Shown: piece after piece, positions 19,213-30,202 of the stretch
How positions within the stretch are numbered: the first letter of the stretch is position 1
Layout: each line of letters opens with the position of its first letter
Assembly: GCA_003221005.1 (NCBI GenBank)
Contig: QHTZ01000079.1
Span: 1 to 64,000, forward strand
Origin: Gemmatimonadota bacterium
Lineage (GTDB): Bacteria > Gemmatimonadota > Gemmatimonadetes > Gemmatimonadales > GWC2-71-9
Length of the DNA stretch: 64,000 bases
Reading direction: 5' to 3'
Program-made: the position numbers and the translations under genes
Notes under the pieces: model-generated
The model's input: only the letters and a program-made list of their open reading frames with translations
What the model was told of the DNA's origin: nothing
The model's database searches: none

Positions 19213-20105
19213 CCGCGCTCCGCGGTGATCGTGGTGCCCGTCTCACCCCGGAGTGCCGCGAGCCCGCGCTCGAGCGCCGCGATTACCGCACGGCGACCGC
19301 CCCCGCCCCCGCCCCCGCCCCCCCCGCTCCCCCGGACGAAGTCAGCCGCCGCCTCCACCTTGGGTCGCATGCTGCCGACGCCTAGCTCATCTCCCGACAG
19401 CAACGCTTCGGCCTCGGCGAGGTCCATGCGCCGGATCGCTCGCTGCCCCGGCGTGCCGTAGGCGCGGTACACGGCGTCCACGTTTGTCAGGATGAGGAGC
19501 ACGTCGGCCGCGACGCCGTGTCCCAGGATCGCCGCGACCCGATCCTTGTCGGCCACCGCGTCGAGGCCTTCCAGACGCAGGCGCGGGTCGTCGTACACCG
19601 GCGGGCCGCCGCCACCGCAGGCGATCACGATGTGCCCGGCGGCCACGAGGTGACGGATCGTGTCGCGCTCCACCACGGCAATCGGGCGCGGGCTGGGCGC
19701 GAGGCGGCGCCATCGACCTGGCTGCTCTTCCACGACGGGCACGCCGCGGGCTCGGAGACGGGCGACGCCCGCGGGGTCGAGGGGGTGCCCGATCGGCTTC
19801 GTGGGGCGGGGCAGATCGGGGTCACGGGCATCGCATAGAGTTTGGGTGATGACGGTAACAACAGGACGTTCCACCCCGGCCCGGGCGAGGGCGTTCTGGA
19901 GGGACTGCTGAATCATGTAGCCCATCCAGCCCGCGGTCGCGGCGACCAGCACGCCGAGCGGCAGCGGCTCCAGCCGGTCGCTCGCGAGCTCGTTGCGCGC
20001 CAGCTCGTCGCCCACCTGGGGGCCATTGCCGTGCACCAGCACGATATGCCAATCGGCGCGGGCCAGATCGACGCCGAGCGCCACGACGATCGTTTCCGGA
20101 CGCAC
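19209..20105 (-). CDS. arcC: carbamate kinase-like protein with N-terminal in-frame gap (probably disrupted)
   Basis: GTG start VRPETIVVALGVDLARADWHIVLVHGNGPQVGDELARNELA...; ALGGNAL...Q region absent; rest canonical (PVVTVITQTLCD, ACGGGGPPVYDD, DAVADKDR, GSMRPKVEAA). Confidence 0.75.
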   Translation of the reverse strand: MRPETIVVALGVDLARADWHIVLVHGNGPQVGDELARNELASDRLEPLPLGVLVAATAGWMGYMIQQSLQNALARAGVERPVVTVITQTLCDARDPDLPRPTKPIGHPLDPAGVARLRARGVPVVEEQPGRWRRLAPSPRPIAVVERDTIRHLVAAGHIVIACGGGGPPVYDDPRLRLEGLDAVADKDRVAAILGHGVAADVLLILTNVDAVYRAYGTPGQRAIRRMDLAEAEALLSGDELGVGSMRPKVEAAADFVRGSGGGGGGGGGGRRAVIAALERGLAALRGETGTTITAERG

Positions 20106-20116
20106 GGCGGCCGAAC

Positions 20117-22532
20117 CTAGCGGCGGCTGCGGGTCGGAGCAAGCTTGCGGCCGGCGCCGAGCAGCCGCCGCAGCTCGCCGTCGAGCCGGCTGAAGCCCTC
20201 GAGATCGCCCACCCTCAGGGCGCTGTCCGCTCGAGCCGCGAGCCGCCGCGCGCTCTCCCAGCGGGCGGCGAGGGATGTGTCCGCGGGCAGCGCGCGAGCG
20301 CCTGAGGCGAGCAGGTTGTGCAGCGCCGCGGCCACGGTCGGGCCTTCGCCCTCGCGCTCGCCCCACGTGAGATAGACCTGCGTCGCCCGGTGCGGCGCGC
20401 CGTCCGTCGACGGTTCGTCGAACAACGCCTGGGCAGTGGCGAACGCCCCGTCCGCGGTCCACAACCGCAACACGCCCGGCGCGGTCTGGGGCGAGCCGAG
20501 CAGCTCCGCTGGGAGCGGCAACGGAGCGCTCGGACTCCACAGGAACAACCGCGGGCCCCCCGGCGACATCGTCCCGGCGAGGAGCGCGGCAAGCTGCGTC
20601 GGCGCGCCCGTGGCGAAGCCCTGCGCCATCCACAGCCCACGCAGTCCGTCCGAGTCCCCCGGGCGGGGAGCCGCGAGCTCGTAGGGCTCGCGCGGCTCCG
20701 GGCGCCAGGGGGCGGAGTCGTTCCGTTCGCGGAGCACGAGCTCGACCGCCAGCCGGAACCCCTCCCTGGGGAATGGCAGCTGGCGGCGGAGCTCGGGCGG
20801 GAGGCTGTCGAGCGGTCGCACCAGCGGCGCCGACAGCCGCGCCCAGGCCGTCGCCAGAGAGTCGGCGCCGGGAGTAGCGGATAGGCGCATCACCGCCGGG
20901 CAGGGTGAGCGTGCGCACCAGGGGGAACGCGCCGCCCGCCACGTAGCCGTAGGAAATCCACCACGGCGTGCCGCTCGCCAGGAGCGGCGTGGGCGCCTCG
21001 AAGCTCGCGAACGGGGCGAGCCGCTCGAGTCGGTCGGCGACATCGCGGCGCCACAGCAGCACCAGCCCGTCAGTCTGGGCGCGCGCCAGGTCGGGGCTCT
21101 GGAGCACCCAGGCGAGTGCGGTGCGCCGCCACCACCCCGCGAGGGGAATGCCCGCGGCTCGTGCTTCCGGCCAGGTGTCGGGGGCGGCCACGGCGAATTC
21201 TCGGAACCCCGCTCCGAACCAGAACGTGGAGTCGCGCGTCGCCGCAGCGCTCAGGGCGAGTCCTGAGTCCGCTTCGATCGCCACGACCGCGCGGCCGGCG
21301 CGGGCGCGCGCTCCGCGATGCAGCTCGGTCCAGCTACGCATGCTGTCCTGGCCCGCGCCTTCCGGCGCGCTCGCTCCTCCCCCGGGTGCGGGGACCACGA
21401 GCCAGGCGGGCCGCACGTCCTCCGGGCGGGCCGTGAGAGCCACGCCCCCCACGGGGGCGCGCGGGCTCCACAGATGCGCTCGGCGCGCGACTGCGGCGAC
21501 GCGGTCCGCGTCCCACACGGGGAGCGCCGTCGCCGCGGCAGCGATGCTCGGGAAGCCCCGCGGGGGTGGTACCTGGGTCCAGCCGGCGCCGAACGCTAGT
21601 TGCTCAAGCCGGTCCCGCTCGATCTTGCCCCCGGGCACGGGAGAGGGACCCCGTGCGACGCCCGGGGCCACGACGTACGCGGCGAGTGACCCCAGCACGA
21701 GCGCGCCCCAGGCGACGAGCAGCGCGCGGGTCGTATCGCGCAGCCCCCACGCCAGGCTCGCGAGCACGGTGGCGACGCCGAGCACTTCGACCAAGCGCGC
21801 TCCCGGGAGGCGGACCGCCACCATCGCCGCATCCACACTCCCGTGAAACCCGGCTACCGCCTCTGCCGGATCGAGTGCTGCGCCGCGTACCAGGGCCAGC
21901 GCGAAGAGGGCGAGGAGAAAGCCGAGATGCCCCCGGGCGTGCGGACTCGTCACAGGACGCCAGCCGCTCCATCGCAGCGAGCCGATCCCTACGTACAGGA
22001 GACCGACGACGAGCGTGGCGGTCGTGGTCGCCCGCAGCGCGAAGTTTTGGCAGGTGACGGCCCAGGGCAGCTCGCCCACGTAGTAGCCGAGATCGCGCTG
22101 GAGCACCGGCTCCACGACGCCGAAGTGGGGCGGTCGCGACGCGAGCACCGCCTGCAGCCACCAGTCGCCCGTGCCCAGCGCCAGGAGCAAGCCGTACACG
22201 AGGCCGCTCGCCACGGTTGCCGCGAGCAGCACGCGCTGCGGCACCGCCTCCACGATCTCGAGATCGCCCAGCCGGCGCGGCAGCTGGACGGAGCCGATGG
22301 TGCGGTACACGTAATACAGGTTGCCGGTGCCCCAGCCGATCGCGAGCAGCAGGGTGAGCCCGTGGATCAGCCGGGCCAGGTCGCGCGCCTTCAGGTAGAC
22401 CTCGCCTCCGGTCACGCTTGTGGCCCAGGCGCGCTCGGCCGTCTCGATCGCCAGCCAACGTCCGCCCACGAGCAGCGCCACGACGACCGCGAGGCCGACG
22501 AGTAGGGTACCGCGGCGCGGGCTCGGCCTCAC
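20117..22532 (-). pseudogene. UPF0182-like (COG1615) membrane protein, disrupted by a frameshift/deletion near 20866-20882
   Basis: N-part VRPSPRRGTLLVGLAVVVALLVGGRWLAIETAERAWA...TLTLPGGDAPIRYS in one frame; C-part ATPGADSLATAWARLSAPLVRPLDSLPPELRRQLPFPREGFRLAVELVL... in another. Confidence 0.65.
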
Positions 22533-23859
22533 GGGCGGACGCCGGCCGCCCGCAGCCAGTCCTCCACCTCCTGCCGGTTGGCGGCGAGGGCCTGCTCGCT
22601 CTGTGCCTCGAACCGCAGCACCAGCACCGGTTGGGTGTTGGAGGCGCGGAGCAGGCCCCACCCGTCGGGGAACGTGATCCGCACGCCGTCGAGCCGCGAC
22701 ACAGGATAGCTCCGGCTGAAATGCGCGGCCGCCTGCTCGACGATGTCGAACTTGCGATCGTCGGGACAAGCGATGCGGATCTCGGGCGTGGAGACTGTGG
22801 TTGGAAGGTCCGCGAGCAGGCGCGAGAGCGGGCCGCCCCGCTCCGCGAGATAATGGAGGAGACGCGCGGCCGCGAAGAGCGCGTCGTCGAAGCCGTACCA
22901 GTCGCCGCCGAAGAACATGTGACCGCTCATCTCGCCGGCGAGCGGTGCGTTGAGCTCCTTCATCTTCTGCTTGATCAGGGAGTGGCCTGTCTTCCACATC
23001 ACAGGCCGGAGCCCGGCGCGCTCGAGCTCGCGCCGCAGCACGTCCGAGCACTTCACGTCGAAGATGACCGGGTGGCCGGTGCCCTGCCGCTGCACGAGGT
23101 CGCGTCCCAACAACACGAGCAGCTGGTCGCCAAACACCACCCTCCCCTGTTCGTCCACCGTGCCGATGCGGTCACCATCGCCGTCGAAGGCGATCCCCAG
23201 CTCCGCGCGCTCCCGCGGCACGGCTGCCTGGAGATCGCGCAGGTTCTCGAGCACGGTGGGGTCGGGATGATGGTTCGGGAACGTGCCGTCGGACTCCGCG
23301 AACAGCGGTACGACCTCGGCACCGAGCCGGCGCAGCGTCTCGATCGCCACCAGACTAGTCACACCGTTGCCGCAGTCCACGACCGCTTTGACCCGCCGCG
23401 CCAGGGGCGCGTTGCGCTCGACGATGGCATCGGCGTAGCGCCTCAGCAGCCCGGGATGCGCCTCCCGGCGGCCACCTGGGCGGTCCGGGATTTGGCCGCC
23501 CTCGATCAGCCCGCGCAGCCCCTGAATGTCGTGTCCGTGGATCGCCTCGCCCGCGAGAACCATCTTAAAGCCATTGAACTCGGGTGGGTTGTGGGATCCG
23601 GTGATCTGGATGCCCCCGTCCACGTCGACGGTGTGTGTCGCGAAGTAGAGCGCCGGGGTGGGTACCGTGCCGACCTCGATGGCAAGCCCTCCGGCGCGCG
23701 CGATGCCGGACGCTACCTGGGGCGCGAGCTCAGTCGTTCCCAGGCGAACGTCGCGAACGCCTTTCCGATGGCGTGCGCGGCCTCCCCCGTGAGCTGGTCG
23801 CCCACGGTGCCGCGGATGTCGTATTCGCGGAAGATGACGGCGGGGAGGCGGAGGTTCAC
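22529..23859 (-). pseudogene. phosphomannomutase/phosphoglucomutase, disrupted near the N-terminus
   Basis: GTG start VNLRLPAVIFREYDIRGTVGDQLTGEAAHAIGKAF in one frame with stop at 23713; continuation RDVRLGTTELAPQVASGIARAGGLAIEVGTVPTPALYF...ITGSHNPPEFNG...AFDGDGDRIG in another. Confidence 0.75.
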
Positions 23860-23883
23860 GGCGGCCACCGGTGGGCCCCCCGC

Positions 23884-25413
23884 TCAGCTGCCCTTCGTCG
23901 ACAGCGAGGCGGGCGGCGTGTTGGGGAGGACGCCCGCCGGGCGGACGCTCTCGCCGCTGGTACGCGCCACATCCAGCAGGCGGCTCGGCTGCACGCCCAG
24001 GACCAGCAGCCCCGCCACCGCCGCGACCACCACGGCGCCGGAGAAGCGCCCGAGGCGCACTCCCGCGTGTGCTTGCTCCGACGGCTCGGCCTGCATGTAC
24101 ATAGCCATGATGACGGGGAGATAGTAACCCGCCGAGATTACGCTGGCGACGACGAGGAGCGTGGCCAGCACGGCCTGCCCGGCGTTGGCCGCGGCGATCA
24201 GGATGTACCACTTCCCGATGAAGCCGGCCGTGCCCGGGAAGCCTAGCAGGGAGAGCATCGACACCGCGAGGGCGAAGGCGAGAGCGGGGTGACGCTGGCT
24301 CAGGCCGGCGAGATCGTCGATGACCACGTCTTGCTCGCCGTTCCGGCCCTTCGCGGCGAGCAGCGCGAACGCGACCACGGTCGTCAGCGTGTAGGCCACG
24401 AGGTAGAACACGAACGACGCCGCGCCGAGCGTGCTTCCGCTCGTGACCGACACGAGGAGGTAGCCCGCGTGGGCGACCGACGAGTACGCGAGCATGCGCT
24501 TCAGCGTGCGCTGCGCCAGGGCGATCAGGTTACCGACGAGCATGGTGACCGCCGCGAGCCACCACACGATCTGGTGCCAGGCGCTGACGCCCGAGAACGC
24601 TTCGGCCAGCACGCGGAACAGCGCCGCGAATCCGGCGGCTTTCACTGCCGCCGCCATATAGGCGGTGACGGGCGTGGGCGCGCCGTCATACACGTCGGGT
24701 GCCCACATGTGGAACGGGACCGCCGCGACTTTGAATCCGAACCCGATGAGCAGTAGCCCGAGGCCGAGCAGCAGCATCGTGCTGTGGGCGAGCCCCAGCA
24801 TGCGGACCTGCACGCCGACGAGCGTCAGGTTGGTCGTCCCGGTGGCCCCGTAGGTGAGCGCGATGCCGTACAGCAGGAACGCCGAGGCGAACGCGCCGAG
24901 CAAGAAATACTTGAGCGCGGCCTCGGCGGCCTTCGGGCTGCGGCGGTTGATCCCCGAGAGCACGTACACGCACAGCGACATGAGCTCCAGTCCGAGAAAC
25001 ACGACCGTCAGGTCCTCGCCGCCGCCGAGCAGCATCATCCCCAACGTCGCGAGCAGGAGCAGCACGTAGTACTCGGGCGCGAGCAGCTGCTCCCGCTCGA
25101 GGTAGTCGAACGAGAGCATCACGGTGAGGACGGCCGTCGCGAGGAACAGCAGATCGGTGACGAAGCGGAATCCATCCAGGGCGATCATCGTGGCGAGCCC
25201 GGCGGGCCGCGCGCCGCTCCACCAGAGCCAGCACACCGCTCCTCCCGTCGAGACGAGGGCGACGAGCGCGAGCCAGCCGGCGAGCCGCAGATCGCCTGCC
25301 GTACGGTGGCGCACGGCCACGACCAGTAGCAGCACCAGCGCCCACGCCGTCAGCACCAGCTCGGGGAGCAGCGCCGTCATGAGGTCGCGGTACTGCGACA
25401 GGTCGAGGCTCAT
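23884..25413 (-). CDS. nuoN: NADH-quinone oxidoreductase subunit N
   Basis: MSLDLSQYRDLMTALLPELVL...; VAAVPFHMWAPDVYDGAPTPVTAYMA. Confidence 0.95.
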   Translation of the reverse strand: MSLDLSQYRDLMTALLPELVLTAWALVLLLVVAVRHRTAGDLRLAGWLALVALVSTGGAVCWLWWSGARPAGLATMIALDGFRFVTDLLFLATAVLTVMLSFDYLEREQLLAPEYYVLLLLATLGMMLLGGGEDLTVVFLGLELMSLCVYVLSGINRRSPKAAEAALKYFLLGAFASAFLLYGIALTYGATGTTNLTLVGVQVRMLGLAHSTMLLLGLGLLLIGFGFKVAAVPFHMWAPDVYDGAPTPVTAYMAAAVKAAGFAALFRVLAEAFSGVSAWHQIVWWLAAVTMLVGNLIALAQRTLKRMLAYSSVAHAGYLLVSVTSGSTLGAASFVFYLVAYTLTTVVAFALLAAKGRNGEQDVVIDDLAGLSQRHPALAFALAVSMLSLLGFPGTAGFIGKWYILIAAANAGQAVLATLLVVASVISAGYYLPVIMAMYMQAEPSEQAHAGVRLGRFSGAVVVAAVAGLLVLGVQPSRLLDVARTSGESVRPAGVLPNTPPASLSTKGS

Positions 25414-26891
25414 CGCTTCACCGTATCGATGAAGTGCTGCGCCGCCGGCTCCATGCGCTCGAGGAAGGGCTTCGGGTACACCCCCAGCCAGACGATGCAT
25501 GCGAGCAGCGGCACCAGCACGGCGAGCTCGCGCGGCGTCAGGTCGAGCAGCGTCTCGTTCTCTTTCTTGTCGAGCGGATTGTAGATCACGCGCTGCAGCG
25601 CCCATAGGAGATAGGCGGCAGCGACGATCACGCCGGACGCCGCCACGATGGCGGCGACCGGATGGGTCTGGAAGGCACCCAGCAGCACTAGCAGCTCGCC
25701 GACGAAGCCGTTGGTGCCGGGCAGCCCGATCGCCGACAGCGACACGACCGTGAGGACCGCGGCGAACATCGGTACCACGCGCGCGATGCCGCCGTACGCT
25801 TCGATCAGGCGGCTGTGGCGGCGCTCGTAGATCATTCCCACTAGGAAGAACAGCGCGCCGGTCGAAATGCCGTGGTTGATCATCACGAGCAGCGCACCCT
25901 GGACGCTCTGAAGCGTGAGCGCCCAGATCCCGAGCATCACGAACCCCAGGTGCGCCACTGAGGAGTAGGCGATCAGCCGCTTGAAGTCGGGTTGCACCAT
26001 CGCCACGAGCCCGCCGTAGATGATCCCGACCAGCGACAGCACCACGATTCCCGCCTGGATCGCTGGGTGGAGGGCCACCGCCGGAAAGAGCGGGAAGGCG
26101 AACCGGAGGAAGCCGTAGGTGCCCATCTTGAGCAGCACGCCCGCGAGGATCACGGAGCCCGCTGTCGGCGCCTCGGTGTGCGCGTCCGGGAGCCAGGTGT
26201 GGAACGGGAACACCGGCACCTTGATCGCGAAGGCGAGGAAGAACGCAGCGAACAGCCAGTAGGCGAGCGGCCCGAGATTGCCCAGCCCGGCCATGAGCTG
26301 CTCGTAGGAGAAGGTGTAGATGCCGGTGCGCCGGCCGACGACGAGCACGAGGGCGAGGATCGCCACCAGCATGAGCAGCGAGCCGAGCATCGTGTAGATG
26401 AAAAACTTGATGGCCGCGTACAGCCGCCCCTCCCCGCCCCAGACCCCGATGATGAAGTACATCGGGATCAGCATCACCTCCCACATCACGTAGAACAGGA
26501 ACAGGTCAAGGGCGACGAACACCCCGATCATGCCCGACGTGAGCAGGAGCAGCAACGCGTAATAGCCGCGCTCCCGCGTCGCGATGGCGCTGTAGCTGCC
26601 CAGCACCGAGAGTGGCACGAGGAAGGTCGTCAGGAGCACGAGAAACAGCGAAATGCCGTCCACGCCTACGGTGTAGTGGATGCCCCACGTCGGCATCCAG
26701 GGCGCGTCGAGCCGGAACTGCATCCCCGCCTGCGGGACAAAGGTCCACCACATGGGGACGGAGATCGCGAACTCGATGAGCGCCACGCCGAGGGCTAGGT
26801 GCTTGGCCCAGCGGGCCGGCGCGAGGAGGACGGCGAGCGCGCCCACCGCGGGCCACGCGAGCAACGCCGTGAGGACCCAGGGCTCGTACAT
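25410..26891 (-). CDS. nuoM: NADH-quinone oxidoreductase subunit M
   Basis: 493 aa; VGVDGISLFLVLLTTFLVPL, VPVFPFHTWLPDAHTEAPTAGSVILAGVLLKMG. Confidence 0.95.
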   Translation of the reverse strand: MYEPWVLTALLAWPAVGALAVLLAPARWAKHLALGVALIEFAISVPMWWTFVPQAGMQFRLDAPWMPTWGIHYTVGVDGISLFLVLLTTFLVPLSVLGSYSAIATRERGYYALLLLLTSGMIGVFVALDLFLFYVMWEVMLIPMYFIIGVWGGEGRLYAAIKFFIYTMLGSLLMLVAILALVLVVGRRTGIYTFSYEQLMAGLGNLGPLAYWLFAAFFLAFAIKVPVFPFHTWLPDAHTEAPTAGSVILAGVLLKMGTYGFLRFAFPLFPAVALHPAIQAGIVVLSLVGIIYGGLVAMVQPDFKRLIAYSSVAHLGFVMLGIWALTLQSVQGALLVMINHGISTGALFFLVGMIYERRHSRLIEAYGGIARVVPMFAAVLTVVSLSAIGLPGTNGFVGELLVLLGAFQTHPVAAIVAASGVIVAAAYLLWALQRVIYNPLDKKENETLLDLTPRELAVLVPLLACIVWLGVYPKPFLERMEPAAQHFIDTVKR

Positions 26892-26895
26892 TCGC

Positions 26896-28875
26896 CTATC
26901 GCACCGCCGCGCCGAGCACGACCACGACGCCGGCGACGAACAGCATCACGTAGAACCCCAGCTCGCCCGTCTGCAGCTGGCTCCCGACCCAGCCCAGGGC
27001 GCGGGACACGCGCGCGGCCCCGTTCACACCCACCTCGTCCACGAGGCGCTGGTCCACGAGCCGCCACAGCACCTCGCGCGACATCCACACGACCGGGCGG
27101 ACGATCAGGGCGGCGTACAGCTCGTCGATGTAGTACTTCTTCCACAGGAGCCGGCCGAGGCCGCGCTCGGGCGGCGCCAGCCGCGCGGGTACGAGCCGCT
27201 CGAGGTCGAGCAGTCGCCACGCGCCCACCAGCCCGGCGAGCGCGACGGCCACCGCGACCCCGATCAGCAGTCCTTCAATACCGGGTGCGGGCGACAGCAC
27301 CGGTGCGAGACGCGCCGCACCCTCCGTCACCGGCTCGAGCCAGTGCTCGAGACGCTCGCCCCCGCCCAGGAGCGGCGGCAGGTTCACCACGCCGCCCAGC
27401 GTCGTGAGCACGCCGAGGACGAGGAGCGGGCCCGTCATGACCCACGGGCCCTCGTGCAGCTGGGCGCGCTCGGCGTCGCCGGTGCGGTTCGGCCCGTGGA
27501 AGGTATAGAGCATCAGCCGCGTCATGTAGAACGCCGTGCACAACGCAGCCACGAGGCCTAAGCCCCAGAAGACATACCACGCGGGCTGGGCGGCGCCCCG
27601 CGCGAACGCCGCGCCCAGGATCTCGTCTTTCGAGAAGAACCCCGACAGCGGCGGCACTCCCGCGATGGCGAGCGTCGCGATCCACATCAGCCCACACGTC
27701 CAGGGCAGGTGCGCCTTGAGCCCGCCCATGTTGCGCATGTCCTGCGCGTCCTCGTGCGAGTGCGTGGCGTGATAGGCGCGGTGCATCGCGTGGATCACGC
27801 TCCCGGCGCCCAGGAACAAGAGCGCCTTGAAGAACGCGTGGGTCGTGAGGTGGAAGATCCCGGCGGCGTACGCGCCGCTGCCCACGCCGAGGAACATGTA
27901 GCCGAGCTGGGAGATGGTGGAATACGCAAGCACCTTCTTGATGTCCCACTGCTTGAGGCCGATCGTGGCGGCGAACAGCGCCGTGAGCGCCCCGACACCG
28001 GCCACGACCGCGCTCGCAACGGGGGACAGGGCGAACAGCACGGCGCAGCGAGCCACCAGGTAGACGCCTGCCGTCACCATGGTGGCCGCGTGGATCAGCG
28101 CCGAGACGGGGGTCGGGCCCTGCATGGCGTCCGGGAGCCACGTGTACAGGGGGATCTGCGCGGACTTGCCGGTGCACCCTAAGAACAGGAGCAGGGTGAT
28201 CGCCGTGATCGTCCGGTCGCCTGCCGTGAACGCCGTAGGCGCCCTGGCGAAGACATCCGTGAAGTCGAGCGACCCGGTGTGGCGGAAGATGAGGAGCATC
28301 GCCACCAGGAACCCAAAGTCCCCGATCCGGTTGACGATGAACGCCTTGAACCCGGCGTCGGCGTTGATCTTCTCGTTGAACCAGAAGCCGATGAGGAGAT
28401 AGGAGCACAACCCCACACCTTCCCACCCGACGAACATCACCGGGAAGCTCGCGCCGAGGACGAGCGTCAGCATGAAGAAGACGAACAGGTTCAGCTCCGC
28501 GAAGTAGCGGGCGTATCCCGGGTCGTCCTGCATGTAGCCGACGCTGTACAAGTGGATCAGGGCACTGATCCCCGTCACCACGAGGAGCATCACGCCCGAG
28601 AGCGGGTCGAGTTGGAGCGCGTAGTCGATGCGCAGCGGCCCGACCGGCAGCCAGGGCCAGTAGTGGAACACGAGCGGCGCTTCCGGGTGCAGCCGGGCGA
28701 GCTCGAACACGACCGCGACGGCGAGCGCGAACGCCGCGGCGAGCACGCCGACGCCGATCACGGACACCGCCCGTTTGCTCGCGGGACGCAGCAACGCGAG
28801 CGCGCCGTTCAGGACGAAGCCGGCGAGGGGCAGCGCCGGTACGAGCCACACGAATGCGAGGATGGAGCTGGGCAT
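26896..28875 (-). CDS. nuoL: NADH-quinone oxidoreductase subunit L
   Basis: AQIPLYTWLPDAMQGPTPVSALIHAATMVTAGVYLVAR; internal ATG at 28875. Confidence 0.95.
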   Translation of the reverse strand: MPSSILAFVWLVPALPLAGFVLNGALALLRPASKRAVSVIGVGVLAAAFALAVAVVFELARLHPEAPLVFHYWPWLPVGPLRIDYALQLDPLSGVMLLVVTGISALIHLYSVGYMQDDPGYARYFAELNLFVFFMLTLVLGASFPVMFVGWEGVGLCSYLLIGFWFNEKINADAGFKAFIVNRIGDFGFLVAMLLIFRHTGSLDFTDVFARAPTAFTAGDRTITAITLLLFLGCTGKSAQIPLYTWLPDAMQGPTPVSALIHAATMVTAGVYLVARCAVLFALSPVASAVVAGVGALTALFAATIGLKQWDIKKVLAYSTISQLGYMFLGVGSGAYAAGIFHLTTHAFFKALLFLGAGSVIHAMHRAYHATHSHEDAQDMRNMGGLKAHLPWTCGLMWIATLAIAGVPPLSGFFSKDEILGAAFARGAAQPAWYVFWGLGLVAALCTAFYMTRLMLYTFHGPNRTGDAERAQLHEGPWVMTGPLLVLGVLTTLGGVVNLPPLLGGGERLEHWLEPVTEGAARLAPVLSPAPGIEGLLIGVAVAVALAGLVGAWRLLDLERLVPARLAPPERGLGRLLWKKYYIDELYAALIVRPVVWMSREVLWRLVDQRLVDEVGVNGAARVSRALGWVGSQLQTGELGFYVMLFVAGVVVVLGAAVR

Positions 28876-29170
28876 CAGCCCTTGAGGAGGTTGATGCGCT
28901 CGAGATTGAGCGTCGCGCGGTGGCGATAGATGGCGAGGATGATCGCGAGACCTACGGCCGCCTCGGCCGCGGCGACGGCCATGACGAAAAACACGAAGAT
29001 CTGGCCCGCGACGCCGAGGGTTTGGGCGAGCGCGATGAAGGTCAAGTTCACGGCGTTGAGCATCAGCTCCACGCACATGAAGATCACGATCGCATTGCGC
29101 CGCAGCAGCACGCCGGCGACGCCCAGCGTGAACAGCACCGCGGACACGAACAGCGAGGGACCGAGCAGCA

Positions 29171-29171
<1 letters not shown>
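28875..29171 (-). CDS. nuoK: NADH-quinone oxidoreductase subunit K
   Basis: [45 protein letters not shown]. Confidence 0.95.
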
Positions 29172-29692
<521 letters not shown>

Positions 29693-29695
29693 CGG

Positions 29696-30202
29696 CTACT
29701 CACCGCTGGGATCCGACGGATCCCACAAGGTCGACACCGGGTGCGTCTGCGCGCACAGCCGCTCGAGGTCGTACACGAAGCGGTCACGCGAGCATTCGGA
29801 GTTTTCGTAGTGCACCCCCACGTGGATCGCCTCCTCGGGGCAGACCTCCTGGCAGTAGCCGCAAAAAATGCAGCGAAACTCGTCGATCTCGTAGATGAGC
29901 GGATAGCGGTTCCCCTCCTCGTCTTCCCCCGGCACCAGCTTGATGCAATTGGCGGGACAGATCTGAGGGCACAGCCCGCAGGCCACGCACTTGGCGCGGC
30001 CCTGCTCGTCGGTGAGCATGCGATGCGTGCCGCGCCACCGCGGGGAGATCGTCCAGTCCGTGCTGCTCTTCTCCTCGGGGTACTGCATCGTGACCTTGGG
30101 CCGGAGCAGATGGCTCAGGGTGAGCGCCATCCCCTTGAGGGTCGCGCGCAGGTACGAGGTCTGGGCGACCGGCCGCTTGAGGACTTTCACGCCGATGGCC
30201 AT
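29696..30202 (-). CDS. nuoI: NADH-quinone oxidoreductase subunit I
   Basis: 168 aa; two 4Fe-4S motifs [16 protein letters not shown] and [16 protein letters not shown]. Confidence 0.95.
   Translation of the reverse strand: MAIGVKVLKRPVAQTSYLRATLKGMALTLSHLLRPKVTMQYPEEKSSTDWTISPRWRGTHRMLTDEQGRAKCVACGLCPQICPANCIKLVPGEDEEGNRYPLIYEIDEFRCIFCGYCQEVCPEEAIHVGVHYENSECSRDRFVYDLERLCAQTHPVSTLWDPSDPSGE

Noticed and set aside
20866-20882. Programmed +1 ribosomal frameshift in the UPF0182-like gene
   Set aside because: A conserved block also seems to be missing at the junction, which frameshifting cannot explain; deletion or assembly gap is more economical.
19209-23051. 1280-aa minus-strand ORF
   Set aside because: Composite of unrelated frames: part of the UPF0182 gene, nonsense after the frame break, then carbamate kinase in the same frame. 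Internal GTG starts and family motifs define the real genes.
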